From Fragilaria crotonensis (lineage: Eukaryota > Bacillariophyta > Fragilariophyceae > Fragilariales > Fragilariaceae), in contig JAKSYS010000321.1 in the NCBI GenBank assembly GCA_022925895.1, positions 1 to 64,000 of the forward strand: 64,000 nucleotides of DNA, in the 5' to 3' direction. The position numbers and the translations under genes were made by a program. Under the pieces are notes generated by a model. It was not told where the DNA came from, made no database searches, and saw nothing but the letters and a program-made list of their open reading frames with translations. The stretch's first letter is position 1; each line of letters starts with the position of its first letter. Shown here in pieces: positions 23,678 through 36,600 of the stretch.

Positions 23678-25294
23678 TCATTCACTTGTCTTCTCCTTTT
23701 TGGAGCCTTCCCCTTCCTCCGCCCACTTATCAACGGGTAAGGGTTGTGTATTGAGACTTTTCAAAAACGAGCAGAAGGATTTGGCCGGAGTAATATTGTC
23801 GTGTAACTTCTTGATTTGCCGTATGTGTTCCCTTGTGAAGGCAAGGTTTTCAGAATAGTCGTTTTTTTCCAGTTCCCGCAATGTGAGGTTGTTGTATGGG
23901 TCGATCAAAACGGCCTCAACCCTCTTCGATACATCGCTCATTTTGTCAATGAAGATAAAGTTAAAACCATTCTCGGCCAGGCTAGTTGACACTACTACTT
24001 TGAGAAACATTCGCACATTCTGCACCTTTCTGATATCGGCCTTTTTCACCCTGAGTGCCATAGTAAATTCGTCAAACGACTTACTGGGACAACAACCCTG
24101 AAACACGCCGACGTCGGAGATGCTTCCGAATGTGCGATTAACAACCTCCATCGTAAGGTCTTCGACTCTCTCATACAGGTGGTCGGTTTTCCCATCCTTA
24201 TCAAGAGATATGCCTTTAGCTGCGGCGAGAATTCCGGTAATGATTCCAAGAACATTACTGGCAGTATTCCATGACGGAGCATTCGGGCTGGCGGCTGAAA
24301 CGGCTGAAACGGCAGCCCCCAAAAACCCAGTGATTAAAGTGATCCACCCTTGAATCCTGGCTAACAGCAATAGCCCCATCAAGATGGTCATCACTGGAAG
24401 GTACACAAAATAAGCAAAAATGTGCAGGACAATCACGCCCGGAGACTTCCACCTTCGAAATATGTTTTCTTCTGGTTCACCTAGTACATCCAGGGGTTGT
24501 AAATCGCACAATACGTCATAGATAAGCATCGTGGCATTTAAGTCATCAAACCAGTTTTCCTGTCGGGCAATCTCAGCAATGGATTCGAGTACAACCTTGA
24601 CTTCACCAAGGTTAACAACACTCTCGTCCATGATGTCTTTTTTCAAAAAGCTGGTTTGAAGTCGCTCTGATAATTCTTTCTGTCTATCGCATAATCGTTG
24701 TTCTTGCTCCTTAAGCTTCTCAATCAACGATGTCAATACCGGGCCAGCCTTTGTTTTCTTCACGAGCAAGTCGTAGTGACCGGCTTTCTCGTCTGTCCCA
24801 CCGTTATCTGTAAATAATAAGTATATGATTGCTCTGCCTTCCTCAACATCCACGCTAGGCCTTCGAACGATACTGTATTCCAATTGGTCATTGTTCTTTT
24901 GGCCTTTAAAAACCTTGACTTGATGTCGAGTTTGGATTTCCAATGCTCTGATCTCCCTCTCTCCTCCCCACATATTGGTACGTAGAGAACTAATATATTT
25001 CTCCAGTGACTCGTTCTCTGTAAAACTTGCTTGCAGATCAGGACTTTTCTCAAGGTAGTTTGCGGCCATGTCGCGGTAGTATTGAAAATTCCCCTCATCG
25101 CCATCAATGCTCTTTGCAAAGGCTCGAAACAAGCAATGCCCGTCTCCTGCTATCCTTTTCACCTCCAAATCAAATTCAGATTCAGGGATACCCGCTCCCA
25201 TCCTGTTGGTGTTGTGTTCCGTGGCCACAGAATAAGCACTGTCAATCAACTTCCGATCTTTCCCACTCAACAGGACGCTGAAGTACTTGAACAT
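23678..25294 (-). CDS. Predicted membrane-anchored OTU-family cysteine protease (deubiquitinase-like)
   Basis: This is an uninterrupted frame of 538 residues from the first ATG (25294). The OTU domain spans about residues 45-180. AGDGHCLFRAF carries the catalytic Asp51 and Cys54, MWGGEREIRALE matches the conserved WGG helix, and GHYDLL supplies catalytic His173. OTU enzymes cut ubiquitin or related chains. A Glu/Lys/Gln-rich coiled-coil-like stretch follows (residues 185-215). Two strong hydrophobic segments come next (about 286-311 and 317-336), with a weaker one near 347-360, then a roughly 180-residue charged C-terminal domain I do not recognise. This suggests an enzyme held at a membrane with both globular ends on one side (inference). 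It is the only plainly intact host gene here. No intron is needed. The frame stays open upstream of the ATG, so a start a little further up cannot be excluded. Confidence 0.82.
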   Translation of the reverse strand: MFKYFSVLLSGKDRKLIDSAYSVATEHNTNRMGAGIPESEFDLEVKRIAGDGHCLFRAFAKSIDGDEGNFQYYRDMAANYLEKSPDLQASFTENESLEKYISSLRTNMWGGEREIRALEIQTRHQVKVFKGQKNNDQLEYSIVRRPSVDVEEGRAIIYLLFTDNGGTDEKAGHYDLLVKKTKAGPVLTSLIEKLKEQEQRLCDRQKELSERLQTSFLKKDIMDESVVNLGEVKVVLESIAEIARQENWFDDLNATMLIYDVLCDLQPLDVLGEPEENIFRRWKSPGVIVLHIFAYFVYLPVMTILMGLLLLARIQGWITLITGFLGAAVSAVSAASPNAPSWNTASNVLGIITGILAAAKGISLDKDGKTDHLYERVEDLTMEVVNRTFGSISDVGVFQGCCPSKSFDEFTMALRVKKADIRKVQNVRMFLKVVVSTSLAENGFNFIFIDKMSDVSKRVEAVLIDPYNNLTLRELEKNDYSENLAFTREHIRQIKKLHDNITPAKSFCSFLKSLNTQPLPVDKWAEEGEGSKKEKTSE

Positions 25295-25517
25295 CCTGTG
25301 AAGATACCATACCAGTTTAGCGTCGAAATGCAAGTGATTTCTACTGCGATAATTCTAGCCTGACGTGGCGACATTTCAACGCACGCTTTCGAGCAGATGA
25401 TTCTAAAGTACGAATATTCTGCTGACGTGTACTTCCGGCAGTTTACTGGGACATGCGGAAATCCTTCTTAGTGGGGTTAGAGATAACCGTTTTCACCGTT
25501 AAATATATTTAAACTCA

Positions 25518-25895
25518 CTATAAACGACGATTACTTTTATTAAAGAGAATTCGGAGAAAGTCTGACTCGCGCGCATGAGCTTGGCCTGCGCGTTTCCAAA
25601 ACCTTCTTAGAAACGAAGATGGTAAAGGAAAACCATCTTCGCTCGAAGACGCTTGCTTCCGAACTTCTTCGTGTGTAGCGTTTGCACATTTTCTTCTTCG
25701 TTCGTCGTCGTTTTCCAAGAAACACTTCACATAAAAATCTGTACTATTTTGTCTCACATTGTTTATGCTCTCCTCTTGCGACGGTGTATGCGTTGTGTCG
25801 CCATGTTCAGTAATGTTTGTTATCTGATTCAAGACTTGATTCTTTAAACAGCGATGTCGTTGGTCGACAGCATTTCTTTTTGATCGAAGATGCAT
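25518..25895 (-). CDS. Hypothetical small charged protein
   Basis: A 125-residue frame starts MHLRSKRNAVDQRHRC at an ATG (25895). It is rich in Arg, Lys, Glu and Asn, without a signal peptide, membrane segment or known motif. It lies about 220 bp upstream of the OTU gene on the same strand, so it could be its own gene, an upstream exon, or chance. The opposite strand gives shorter, cysteine-rich frames. I see no family and give it low weight. Confidence 0.25.
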   Translation of the reverse strand: MHLRSKRNAVDQRHRCLKNQVLNQITNITEHGDTTHTPSQEESINNVRQNSTDFYVKCFLENDDERRRKCANATHEEVRKQASSSEDGFPLPSSFLRRFWKRAGQAHARESDFLRILFNKSNRRL

Positions 25896-26803
25896 GCCGT
25901 TTGGCTTACAGCACGACCGGCTCTATAGTAGCTCTAGTGGTGTGCCAACTACGGACGACTAAGAGCTCAATCGACAAATTGCCTCCTGCAAAGCAAAATG
26001 TAAGCGCTCTTCCTCTATGAAAACAAACAACTTACCACCGAGTTACAATTCTCCGAGGACGAATCGAAAAATACAGGCACCATGCCGTTGATCTGCAATG
26101 AGGCGCGCGGGATTGCCAATCAGAAAAATCTTTCATCTAAAAGAATTCAATTGCACACCAACGAGAAATTATGACCATGAAGGAGTGCCTTTGGAACATT
26201 TCAAGTCAAATGTCTACGATGAGGTCGTCAAGTAGAAGGTATGGGAAAGTAAGCTAAATCCACTTGAACGAACGGTCGAGCAGCGTCGAGGGAATTTCAC
26301 TGCACCGCAAGCTGAGTGCTATCACGATGAGTCCGCAGGAGTAGACGAGTTGGTAAGGTAGCAGGCCGACATCGAAAGCAAGGACATTCGCTCGACACCC
26401 AGATTGCATATTTGTATATGAGCTCCCAAACATGATAGAGTGAAAGGCGTCAATGTCACTGCGCGGGTGCACCGAATGTCGAGGTTGAGAGAGCGCTGGA
26501 GCAGTCCACAGGGTGCAATTAGCAAGCTTGTCATTGCCACGCATAATGCCAGGATTTCGGCTCACGCTTCACCTTCCTGTTCGTTAGAGAGCTAGCCATA
26601 CAGAATAAGCAAAAACGGTAAAAACTTACTTTTCCTGAACTTTCAATTTGTTCTTCCTCGCCTAACTCAAAGTTAAATTATGACTTACAAAATCTCAAAC
26701 CGAATTGGCAACCGAAGGCTGATATCCCTTTGTCAGTGCCAAAGCTGCCGATCAAATACATCCATCGTCGTCGTATGCAAGAAACGGTGCTAGACCTCAC
26801 GAC
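25896..26803. other. Region without a supported gene
   Basis: Short frames only. No repeats, tRNA-like folds or transposon ends were seen. Confidence 0.35.
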
Positions 26804-27031
26804 ATGGACGACGAGGTGACGAGCAACACTCTATCATTACATTGCTCACATCTCGCCACTCACATACCAGGAAACGGGAAGACAACCTCGGCTGTTGCAA
26901 CCATTCAGCAGACAGTTGAGACACGTGAGCAATTCTGCGAAGGCATTGCCTGGATCCAACAAGTTACAAAATGTTACGATGACCCGGCAGCGGACAATGC
27001 AACTGAAGATGGTAGCGCTAATGGTGACTGA
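26804..27031 (+). pseudogene. Possible fragment of an NB-ARC/STAND-type P-loop ATPase
   Basis: A 75-residue frame contains GNGKTTSAVA, which fits a Walker A loop. REQFCEGIAWIQ follows at the distance where NB-ARC proteins have the strand ending in W-[VI]. The usual first glycines of the loop are altered and nothing downstream matches Walker B, so at best it is a relic. It could also be chance, since only about 35 residues are informative. Confidence 0.35.
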
Positions 27032-27434
27032 GTAAATGGTTGTGATTGTCTAGCATCAAGCGTTTCTAATCCTGGAGGTGTTCATGGCATTGTTGTAGAC
27101 AAAAACGCCATTCGTCTTGCACAGTGCAACTGCGGAGGAGCGTTGGAGGAACACCGTCGAAAGTAAGGTCTTGCTAACACCCTCACAACAAGGGTCGCAA
27201 TCTTCACAAGGCTTCCATTGACCTTAAGGCAATTACCATGTCGAAACCTTCCAACAACACTAGACGCCACGTCCGTACTTCCCAACTGTATTATGGTCGG
27301 ATATCACCTGCTCTGTTTCCCAAGCTGCCTCGACGCCCTCGTCGACCTCGAGCCATTCAGAAGTATGTTGAAAACGCTCATCGTGTCTTGTTCCAGTCGA
27401 AATACACTCGCTCGAGACACGCTGTTCGCCCTGT
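27032..27434. other. Upstream region of the beta-galactosidase, with a small basic frame
   Basis: A frame at 27238-27438 (MSKPSNNTRRHVRT, ending RSRHAVRPV) starts at an ATG in good context and is very basic. It stops right where the membrane-anchored beta-galactosidase frame begins. It may be the true cytosolic N-terminus of that protein, shifted by one frame, or a separate small frame. Confidence 0.3.
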
Positions 27435-28266
<832 letters not shown>

Positions 28267-28289
28267 CGCTTCCTCTGCGCTAAGCTAGA

Positions 28290-29586
28290 ATGGCTGCTAA
28301 CTTCGCTTTGGCTCCGGCTCAAGCCGTCGATGGCCCCCCTCGACTACTCAAGGGCGGAACATCACAAGATCTATCGATCGGGAATTCGCGCGGTCACCGA
28401 CGACCCATTCCCATGTGATGCCGACAGACTCTTCCAGTTCCTACGCGAAGTCCAAGACCGCGCTATGGAAATGGGATGGATGGATGGCATCCTAAATGTC
28501 ACCACGAATCCAGGAGAAGAAGTCCCCGACGAGGAAAACATGCTCGAGAACTACGGAACCATCACGTTGGAGCAAGTCATCGAGTCTGAGAGGACGTACA
28601 TTGGATCTCAAGTACGCAAGGCACAAGACACCTACATGTTGTACCAATGCCTCATGGCCTCCCTAACGAGCGAGGCGAAGAAGAAGGTCATGATCTGGGC
28701 AGATCAGTACCAGGTCGAGATCGATGGCGCCAGGTACAACAGTGGAGTGGCTCTCTTGAAGATTGTGATTCGCGAGAGTCACTTGGACACGAACGCGACA
28801 ACGAATCAAATCCGAACCAAGTTGTCGACGTTGGACACATACATCATCACCATCGACAGCGATATCGGAAAGTTCAACCAATACGTCAAGCTCCTCATCC
28901 AGTCATTGTCGGCGAGAAACCAGACAACCTCCGACCTTCTCATCAACCTCTTCAAGGGTTATGGTGCAGTGAGCGACGAGACGTTCAGAGCTTGGCTCAC
29001 TCGCAAGCAGGACGACCACGAGGAGGGGAACGAAATATCCCCTGACGACTTGATGATATCGGCGAAGAACAAGTACGACGCCATGGTCGAGAAAGGTACC
29101 TGGAACGCCCCACAGCGGAGGAAAGATCGTCGCTCTCGAAGCGAAGCTCACCTCCACAATGAAGAACCTGAACAAAAGGTCTCCATCGAGATGGGAAAGA
29201 AAAGTGCGTCCACAGGGAAAAGCAAGACCGGAGAGCGGACCAAACAATCGGGCAAGGATGGTGGAAAGGCTGAACACCCTAAGAACTGGCCTCCACCAAA
29301 GCCCGGTGAGAAGAAGGTAGCCAAATTCAAGGAATTCACCTACTACTGGTGTGGCAAGGACACCGGCGGCACCTGTGAAAAATGGAGGGCACACAAGCCC
29401 AAGGACTGCCGCGGAGGTGCACCACCACCCAACTCGGAAACACATGCGACGAAGAGAACCGCAAGCTCCGACAACAAAGACAACAAGAAAGGAATTGTCA
29501 AGAAGTTGAAGATTGCGAAGGCCTATGTTGCAAAGATGGAGCAGAAGGTCGCTGAGCATGAAGTATCCGACGAAAACAGTGATTGA
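28290..29586 (+). pseudogene. Copia A gag region
   Basis: This is the Gag-type structural part. It shows a helical capsid-like stretch (YLDYSRAEHH-like start, then LTSEAKKKVMIWADQYQ, NQTTSDLLINLFKGYG). A Lys-rich linker and a Cys/His cluster follow (YWCGKDTGGTCEKWRAH) that stands in for a zinc knuckle. Its position after the LTR and its resemblance to other diatom Copia Gags support the call. Confidence 0.75.
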
Positions 29587-29599
29587 CGGGGAGGGTGGG

Positions 29600-32500
29600 C
29601 CGCGACTTTGGCAACGACGTTATTAACGATAACGTTACTAGTGCTGACGATAACTATGCAATGGCCTCAACCCACCCTACTACTCACAACAATTAAGCGA
29701 ATCGGACACACGATCCGAGAGCGTGTCGAACCAGCCCTCTGCGACCTAACAACTAAAGCGTTGCGAACCGCGAGGATTCCGATCCAACTGCTCATCGTAT
29801 TGATCGCGTCGATCCTCAAATCACCAACGATCAGAAGGAGGAAACGCAAGCCTCCAGGTTGGTGGATGAGAGGATCGAAAGAGGCGACACGGTTGGCAAA
29901 CGTGGTAGGCGAATGGATTGAACGCATCGCTGCCACGCCGAGAGGAACGAGACGACGCCGGATACGAGGCGCAGTGCATCGACACTGTCGCACCACGTGC
30001 AAGGTGATGGCGATGTCCGCCGTCTTGGCAATGCAGGCGAACGCGACCATATCGACCGAGAGGGAGGTACGTTTCGATACGGACTCCGAACTCGTTGGAA
30101 TAGATAATCGATGCTCTGCGTGCATATCCCACGACCCAAATGATTTCGACGGACCACTCGAACCAAGCAATCGAATTGTTAAAGGTTTTGGGGATCCAGA
30201 ACAACGAACATCAAGGTCACGTTAAAATGGAGTTGGGAGGACGACCAGGGAATTGTCACAACGTTCAAAATCCCGAATTCGTACTACGTTCCAGATGGCA
30301 GAGTGCGATTGCTCAGCCCACAACATTGGGCCCAGACGCAAGCACGCCACAAGCGACACCAGCGCGAGTGCGGAGAGCGCACCGATGGCAACGAGTGTGT
30401 CATGTTTTGGGACGGTGGACGACACCAGAAAACAATTCAACTGGGAAAACGGGACAACGTTGCGACGTTCACGTTGGCTCCAGGGTACCGGAACTTCAAG
30501 GCGTTCTGTTGTGAGGCCGATCTGAACGAACCAATGTCAGATCCAATCGCCTTGCCAAGTGGGATCATCTCCGACGACGAAGATGAGCAAGCGGACGCGT
30601 ACGATGTGGAGGAACGACCGTCTGACGAGGCAACTCCATGGCAACAAACATGGACGCCCCCTCCGACAACGACCGAAACCGATGAATCCGCTAGAGCGAC
30701 GCCCGTCGACTTCTCCTTAAATGGCCCCTTCACAACGGCCTCAGAGGGAGGAAACACAACGGAGCCCACGTCAGAAATAAACGTCATAACCGACGAGGAA
30801 GACCGACAACCGAGCGACCTGGCCGAGCTGTTGATGCTACACCATCAATACGGCCACATCTCGATGCGCAAGCTACAAGAGATGGCCAAGCAAGGCATAC
30901 TCCCGAAACGACTCGCAACCTGCAGGATACCAACATGTTCGGCGTGCCTATACTCGAAGGCAACACGGCGACCATGGCGAGGCAAGACATCCAAACTAGG
31001 GAAGGAGGGTGAAACGGCCCAACGACCCGGACACGTCGTATCCGTCGACCAACTAGTCTCTCCGACACCAGGTTTAATCGCGCAGATGACGGGATTCCTG
31101 ACGACGAAGAGATACAAATATGCGACAGTGTTTGTCGATCAATTCAGTCGACTCGGTTTTGTCTACCTACAAAAGACAGCCTCGGCCGAAGAGACGATAG
31201 AAGGCAAGAAGGCATTCAAGCATTCGCACAACGACATGGCGTCCGGATCTCGAACTACCACGCCGACAACGGCATATTCAAAGCCCACCAATGGATGGAG
31301 GCGTGCAGAAAGGACCAACAAGGAATGTCCTTTGCAGGGGTAAACGCCCACCACCAAAACGGCCATGCCGAAAGGCGAATAAGGGAGCTACAGGAATTGG
31401 CGAGGTCGATGCTAATCCACGCGAGTTCGCGATGGAAGGACAGCGTCACCGCCAACCTATGGCCCTACGCGATACGAAACGCGAACGAAGCGGTGAATAA
31501 CACACCGAGCTTCCAGGATCGAGACAGGAGGACTCCAATCGACATATTCGCAGGAACCAAAGTCTCGAGCAACCCCAAACACTGGAAACCTTTCGGGTCG
31601 CCAACGTACGTCCTGGAAAACGAACTCCAAGGACAGAGACCGTTCCACAAATGGAGACATCGATCAAAACCAGGCATCTACCTGGGCAAATCCCCACAAC
31701 ATGGGAGAAGTGTATCGCTTGTGTTGAGTCGAGAGACTGGACTTGTTAGCCCACAGTTTCATGTCGCTTTTGACCCAACGTTCGATACCGTCAAAGACGT
31801 CACCACGAAATCCATGTGGCAGATCCGAGCAGGCTTTGTTGCTCAGAGGGAGTCGGACTCCCAGGAGCGCAGGTCGAGACCTGCGAAGGATATGACGACG
31901 ATCACCGGTGCCGCGATGCGTGAGCAACGACCGGGATCAAACAAACGAAAGAGGAGTCAGGGAAAGTCAAAGGAGCAGGCACAAACAACGGACCCGCGAC
32001 ATGCAAGGGAACGAGCTGCAGCGAACGTCGGGGGCGACGGCCCACCGATACTCCGTTACGAAGAAGGAGCTTCAACGGAGATTGACAACACAATGGTCGA
32101 GACAACGACCAGGTCAGGCCGAAAGGCCAGGCCTGCACCGCGGTTGATCGAAGCGATGACGACGGAGATTTCAGATCTCACGTCGCACGATGTTGAAGGT
32201 GAGATCTTTTGCTACGTGGCAATGTTCCCCGACAACGACGAGATCAACTGGGACGAACCCCTACTTGCACTCAAAGCTGTGTCAGACCCAGACACAATGT
32301 ACTATCACCAAGCGATGCGAGAAAAGGACAGCGAAGAGTTCCAATCGAGTATGCTGAAAGAGGTGACGGACCAGTTCGAAAATGGCAATTTTACCGTCGT
32401 ACACAAGTCCGAGGTCCCCAGTGACCAAACCGTTTTACCGGCAGTCTGGCAGATGCGACGGAAGAGAGATGCGAAAACAGGCGAGATTAAGAAATACAAA

Positions 32501-33904
32501 GCGCGACTCAATATCGATGGCTCCAGGATGCGAAAAGGTGAACACTACGACATGACTTATTCACCCGTTGCATCATGGAACTCGGTGCGCATGCTCTTGA
32601 CCCTCACCGCTCTCCACGGATGGCATACGAAGCAGATTGACTTCGTGCAGGCATTCGCTCAGGCGCCGATTGAAAAGACGCTTTATATGAAGATACCGAA
32701 AGGTATCGACCTTGAATGCGACTCAGACCCGAAGGAATACGTTCTGAAGCTGCATCGAAACATCTACGGCCAAAAACAAGCAGGCCGAGTTTGGAACCAA
32801 TTCCTCGTTTCGAAGCTCGTGAATGAACTCAACTTTAAACAATCCAGGGTCGACGAATGTGTGTTCTATCGAGGGAAGACGCTATATGTCTTATACACGG
32901 ACGATAGCCTACTGGCCGGACCGGACAAAAGGGAGATCGAAAAGATCATCGAAGAATTGCAAACGAAAGCGAATCTTCAGATTACTGTTGAGGGCGACCT
33001 AGCGGATTTCCTGGGAGTCAACATCGACAGGAGGAAAGATGGGACAATACACTTAACGCAACCACACCTCATCGATCAGATTCTTAAGGACCTACGTTTG
33101 GACGACGAGAAGATCAACATCCGATCGACACCGGCAGCATCGTCGAAACTACTCGCGCGACACTCCAAAACGCCGTCGTTCGATGACTCGTTCAACTATC
33201 GTTCTGTCATAGGAAAATTAAACTACCTCGAAAAGGCAACGCGAAGCGATATCTCTTATGCAGTCCACCAATGCGCACGATTCGTATCGGACCCAAAGAT
33301 CGAGCACGGCGAAGCCGTGAGATGGTTGGGACGGTACTTGAAAGGTACGCGAAGTATGGGGACCATAATGAGGCCGTTAGCGGACAAAGAACTCGAGGTA
33401 TATGTCGACGCCAGTTTCTGCGGCGATTGGGACCCAGCGGAGGCAGCTAATGACCGCGATACGGCGAGGTCGCGACATGGTTACATAATCAACTACGCAG
33501 GCTGCCCTCTTCTGTGGAAGTCACAATTGCAAACGGAAGTGGCGTTATCATCCACCGAGAGCGAATACACGGGATTGAGTTATGCACTACGAGATGCAAT
33601 ACCGATCATGCAACTCTTAAAGGAAATGAAACAAAGAGGTTTTCCAATAAGTGCACCACAAGCGAGGGTACACTGCCACGTTTTCGAGGATAACAGTGGG
33701 GCGCTAGAAATGGCGAGAATCCACAAGTACAGGCCACGGACGAAACATCTGAACGTGCGACTACATCATTTCCGAGATTACGTGGAGCGAAAGGAAATAA
33801 GTATTCATCCGATAAGTACTCAGGAACAACCAGCTGATTTTCTTACGAAGGCGCTGAACGAAGAAACCTTGCAACGACATCGTCGCACGGTACTTGGTTG
33901 GTGA
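29600..33904 (+). pseudogene. Copia A pol region: protease, integrase, RT, RNase H
   Basis: The protease region is marked by VGIDNRCSACISHDP. The integrase has the HHCC zinc domain (LHHQYGHIS with CRIPTCSAC) and core motifs (VVSVDQLVSP, TVFVDQFSRLGFVYLQ). The RT has KQIDFVQAFAQAPIEKTLYM and the catalytic VLYTDDSLLAG. RNase H shows YVDASFCGDW, LSSTESEYTGLS and HVFEDNSGALEM. The order protease-integrase-RT-RNase H is diagnostic of Copia. Fossil. Confidence 0.88.
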
Positions 33905-33935
33905 CCTCCCCCATCCCGACGGGCGCGAGAGGGAG

Positions 33936-34134
33936 TGTGACGTAATCGAGGCTGAGTCAGGGTAATAGCGCTGACCCATCGGGAAAGTCATCGGTCATCG
34001 GAATTTCATTGTGAAATTCTGATCGTGCAATACATACCGGATACGAGCGAACCACTACTCGTGTTCGGAATTTGAAGAATAGATTTATCTTTATAATTTT
34101 ACTTTTTCACCGAAGTGAATCAACTTTAATTTCA
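33936..34134 (+). repeat. 3' LTR of Copia A
   Basis: Identical to 28068-28266 as far as I can read. Confidence 0.95.
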
Positions 34135-34339
34135 TATGACACAAAGCTGGAGAAGTGAGGAAGGCGCATCCTATTCCTTCCTGCTCCACGGTGTTGAATC
34201 AGCCTGTTTTATCTACCTCAATCGTGAGCTCCTCGGATTCAGCAAAGACTCTCGACTCCCCTGTGAGGTTAACGCAACTCGACACCTGAAAGACGAACAC
34301 AATGTTCTCGAAATCGTCGTCATTCGCTGGTCCGACGGT
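34135..34339 (+). pseudogene. GH2 beta-galactosidase, middle piece between two Copia insertions
   Basis: The piece reads ...TQSWRSEEGASYSFLLHGVESACFIYLNRELLGFSK... and ends EIVVIRWSDG. In LacZ-type enzymes this is the end of the N-terminal jelly-roll: the LHF.GV.SA.Y.W.NG..VGYSKDSR.P segment and the RWSDGSYLEDQD box whose Asp helps bind Na+. The first codons follow directly on the piece that ends at 28067, and the phase is kept across Copia A. It is cut at GGT of the Asp-Gly codons by Copia B and resumes at 49422. Confidence 0.88.
34334..34339. repeat. Left target duplication of Copia B (GACGGT)
   Basis: Same six bases at 49422-49427, coding for Asp-Gly of the beta-galactosidase on both sides. 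Confidence 0.85.
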
Positions 34340-34627
34340 TGTGATAAACCCCGGTATCGGCCTCAATAAACTAGTATTGAAACGAATAACGGGTGGGCTT
34401 GAAAGATAAGTTTTTAATTTTTAGTTGTTGTGAGATTGATCTTGACTATCGGCTCGGTCACGAGTTGAGAAGGGCTATTTGCGTCCAATGGAATTCAATG
34501 TCCCGGGACCATGTTCAATCGTGTAGAGACAATAGAGTCCACTGTGACTTGTTCACGAATCATCGCTCACGATACATTTAGGGTAGCGTTCATGATAATA
34601 CTGTACCAGCAGTCTCGTATCGTCACA
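34340..34627 (-). repeat. Left LTR of Copia B
   Basis: 288 bp from TGTGATAAACCCC to GTATCGTCACA. It matches the two halves of the right LTR without a difference I can see. Confidence 0.93.
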
Positions 34628-36600
34628 CTCCCTCACGCGACCTAGATGATCGTATGGGGACTTGGGAACCCACTCCAGCGCAGCGATGCTTCACCTGAAG
34701 ATCTTTGTTCAGGGCTGTGGTAAATTTTCCATCTCTGTCTGGAGCGGAGACTTCCTGTGCAAAGGACGGCCGGCATAGGATGTCACGTGTCCATTTCAGG
34801 ACCTGGATGGCAGTATCGTGATCAATTTTCGCCAACTTGGTGTCTCAAGAACACTTGTACTTGTACCCTCAGATATTGTTTCAACCATGGAACCGCTTCT
34901 CCGTGTTCGCGTATCTGACGTCGCTCCTCGTTGCCGAATGCTTGAAAATCTTGGTGCCGTAAAAGAGCTTTGACGATGCTTCTTCGACAATGCTTCTTGA
35001 CTCCCTTTTGTCAAATTCAAAGCAAAGGACTTCAAGGATTTGATCAGCCGAATGGAGTTGGTGTTTCAAGTGGATGGTTCTGTTCGACTTCCATTCGATT
35101 TCAACGCCAAAGACAGACGTCCTCTCAGTCACCTCCAATTGCGACTGCCAATCGAGCTTTTGTCTGGAAGTCTGAGTCCTCGATCACCTTTCAATCTCTT
35201 CTATATTATCCATCCAGCAAGCAAGCTGTGACCCATTTGCAGAACAAATAAATCAAGGGTTTGTTCCGCACACTTGACCTGCTTGCTTCCGTCTGGTCTG
35301 TATATGTTGGGATGTTTCTTAAGCACATAGTCACGAGGATTGCATTCATCTTTGAGTTTGACACCGGTGGGCTCTTTAGGTATAGCATTGCTTTGCTGGT
35401 GCGTGCGCGGAAGGATGTTTGGAGTCAAGTTGTTTGGTGTTCCAAGAACAATGGCTTGCATTCAGCGTCAGGGTCACACGACGCAAACAGGAAATTCTCT
35501 TTACTGAAGTGCACACCATGTTTCATACTTGTCCCATTGATGTTCAGACGGGCTTCGTTTTTTTTTTTCCCAGCTCGAGTCTTGACATCTCACCTTCGTT
35601 GCATCCACCATATTGCTAGCCGGTTAGCATGGTAGCATTTCCCTCGGCTTGCTACACAAACCTCAATATCGCGGTGACAAACTTCCGTTTGCGAATCGGT
35701 CATTGATCTCTTTGTTGTGCTTCTTGAAGATCATCTTGGTTATCTTTCTCTCTCATTGCCTCATGAAGGTATGAAGTGTCTGGGTCTGACACTTGTTGGT
35801 ATACGAGTAATGGATCATCGAATTCAAAATTGTCGTCAGGGAACGTGGCTTCTTGGTGGCACGTAAATCTCCCTCGACGTTGGACGATGTTAATGGCGCC
35901 ATTTCTGCCATCATCGCTCTCAACACTTTGTTCAGGTTAGGCTTTGCCTTTCGGCCGGACCGTCTCTATATTTGTTGGCCCTTCACTTTGTCGACGACTG
36001 TATCGGCGCTCTTAAGTGTTGGTGGATTGCTATCCCCAAATGCTGCAGCTGGCTCACCTTGTGCTGTTGTAGCCGATGGTGACTCCGGAGAAACCGCCTT
36101 TCCATATGATGTCTCATCTTCTCGTTTATATTACTTGCGACCTTCTTGCCTCCCTCTGGGGTCGTCGCCGGTTGAGGTTTTGCACTCACCACATCCATAC
36201 AAAAGGGTGGTATCATTGAGTTTCCTTGTCGTATCCACCTTCAACCTGTCAGGATTCCTCGGCCTCCCTCTGGCCGATGAACCTGCTCTGTTCTTCCAAT
36301 TTGTGTTTTATTGGGCCAGTCTCTCTGTCCAATTGCAATACAACATTTTGACCATTTTGCGGGGATAAGCTGACATATACACCTATCCTTGATCTCTTCT
36401 TCCATTTGTAGAATGGTTGCTATCCTTGCAAGTTGTTATCGAGTACCCAAACTAGATAGCCTAATGACTTCCAGTGTTTCTGGGCTCAATCCAACCTTGG
36501 ACTTCGAAGACATCTTGGGCGGGGTTCGTCTCTTGTTCCACCTCTTCTTTTTTGTTTGTTTGTTTGTATTGTTGTTTGGTTCATGCTGTTAGAACGGAGT
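34628..36600 (-). pseudogene. Copia B pol remnants (integrase end, RT)
   Basis: Recognisable Copia segments are found in the expected minus-strand order, from about 36520 (integrase C-terminal part) through 35950-35650 (linker similar to the VSDPDT.Y..AMREKD segment of Copia A) to 35450-34880 (RT). They are short and diverged. No RNase H was recognised between the RT remnant and the left LTR. Fossil. Confidence 0.7.

Noticed and set aside
35853-36368. 171-residue plus-strand frame within Copia B
   Set aside because: It is antisense to recognisable Copia pol remnants; it has no domain of its own.
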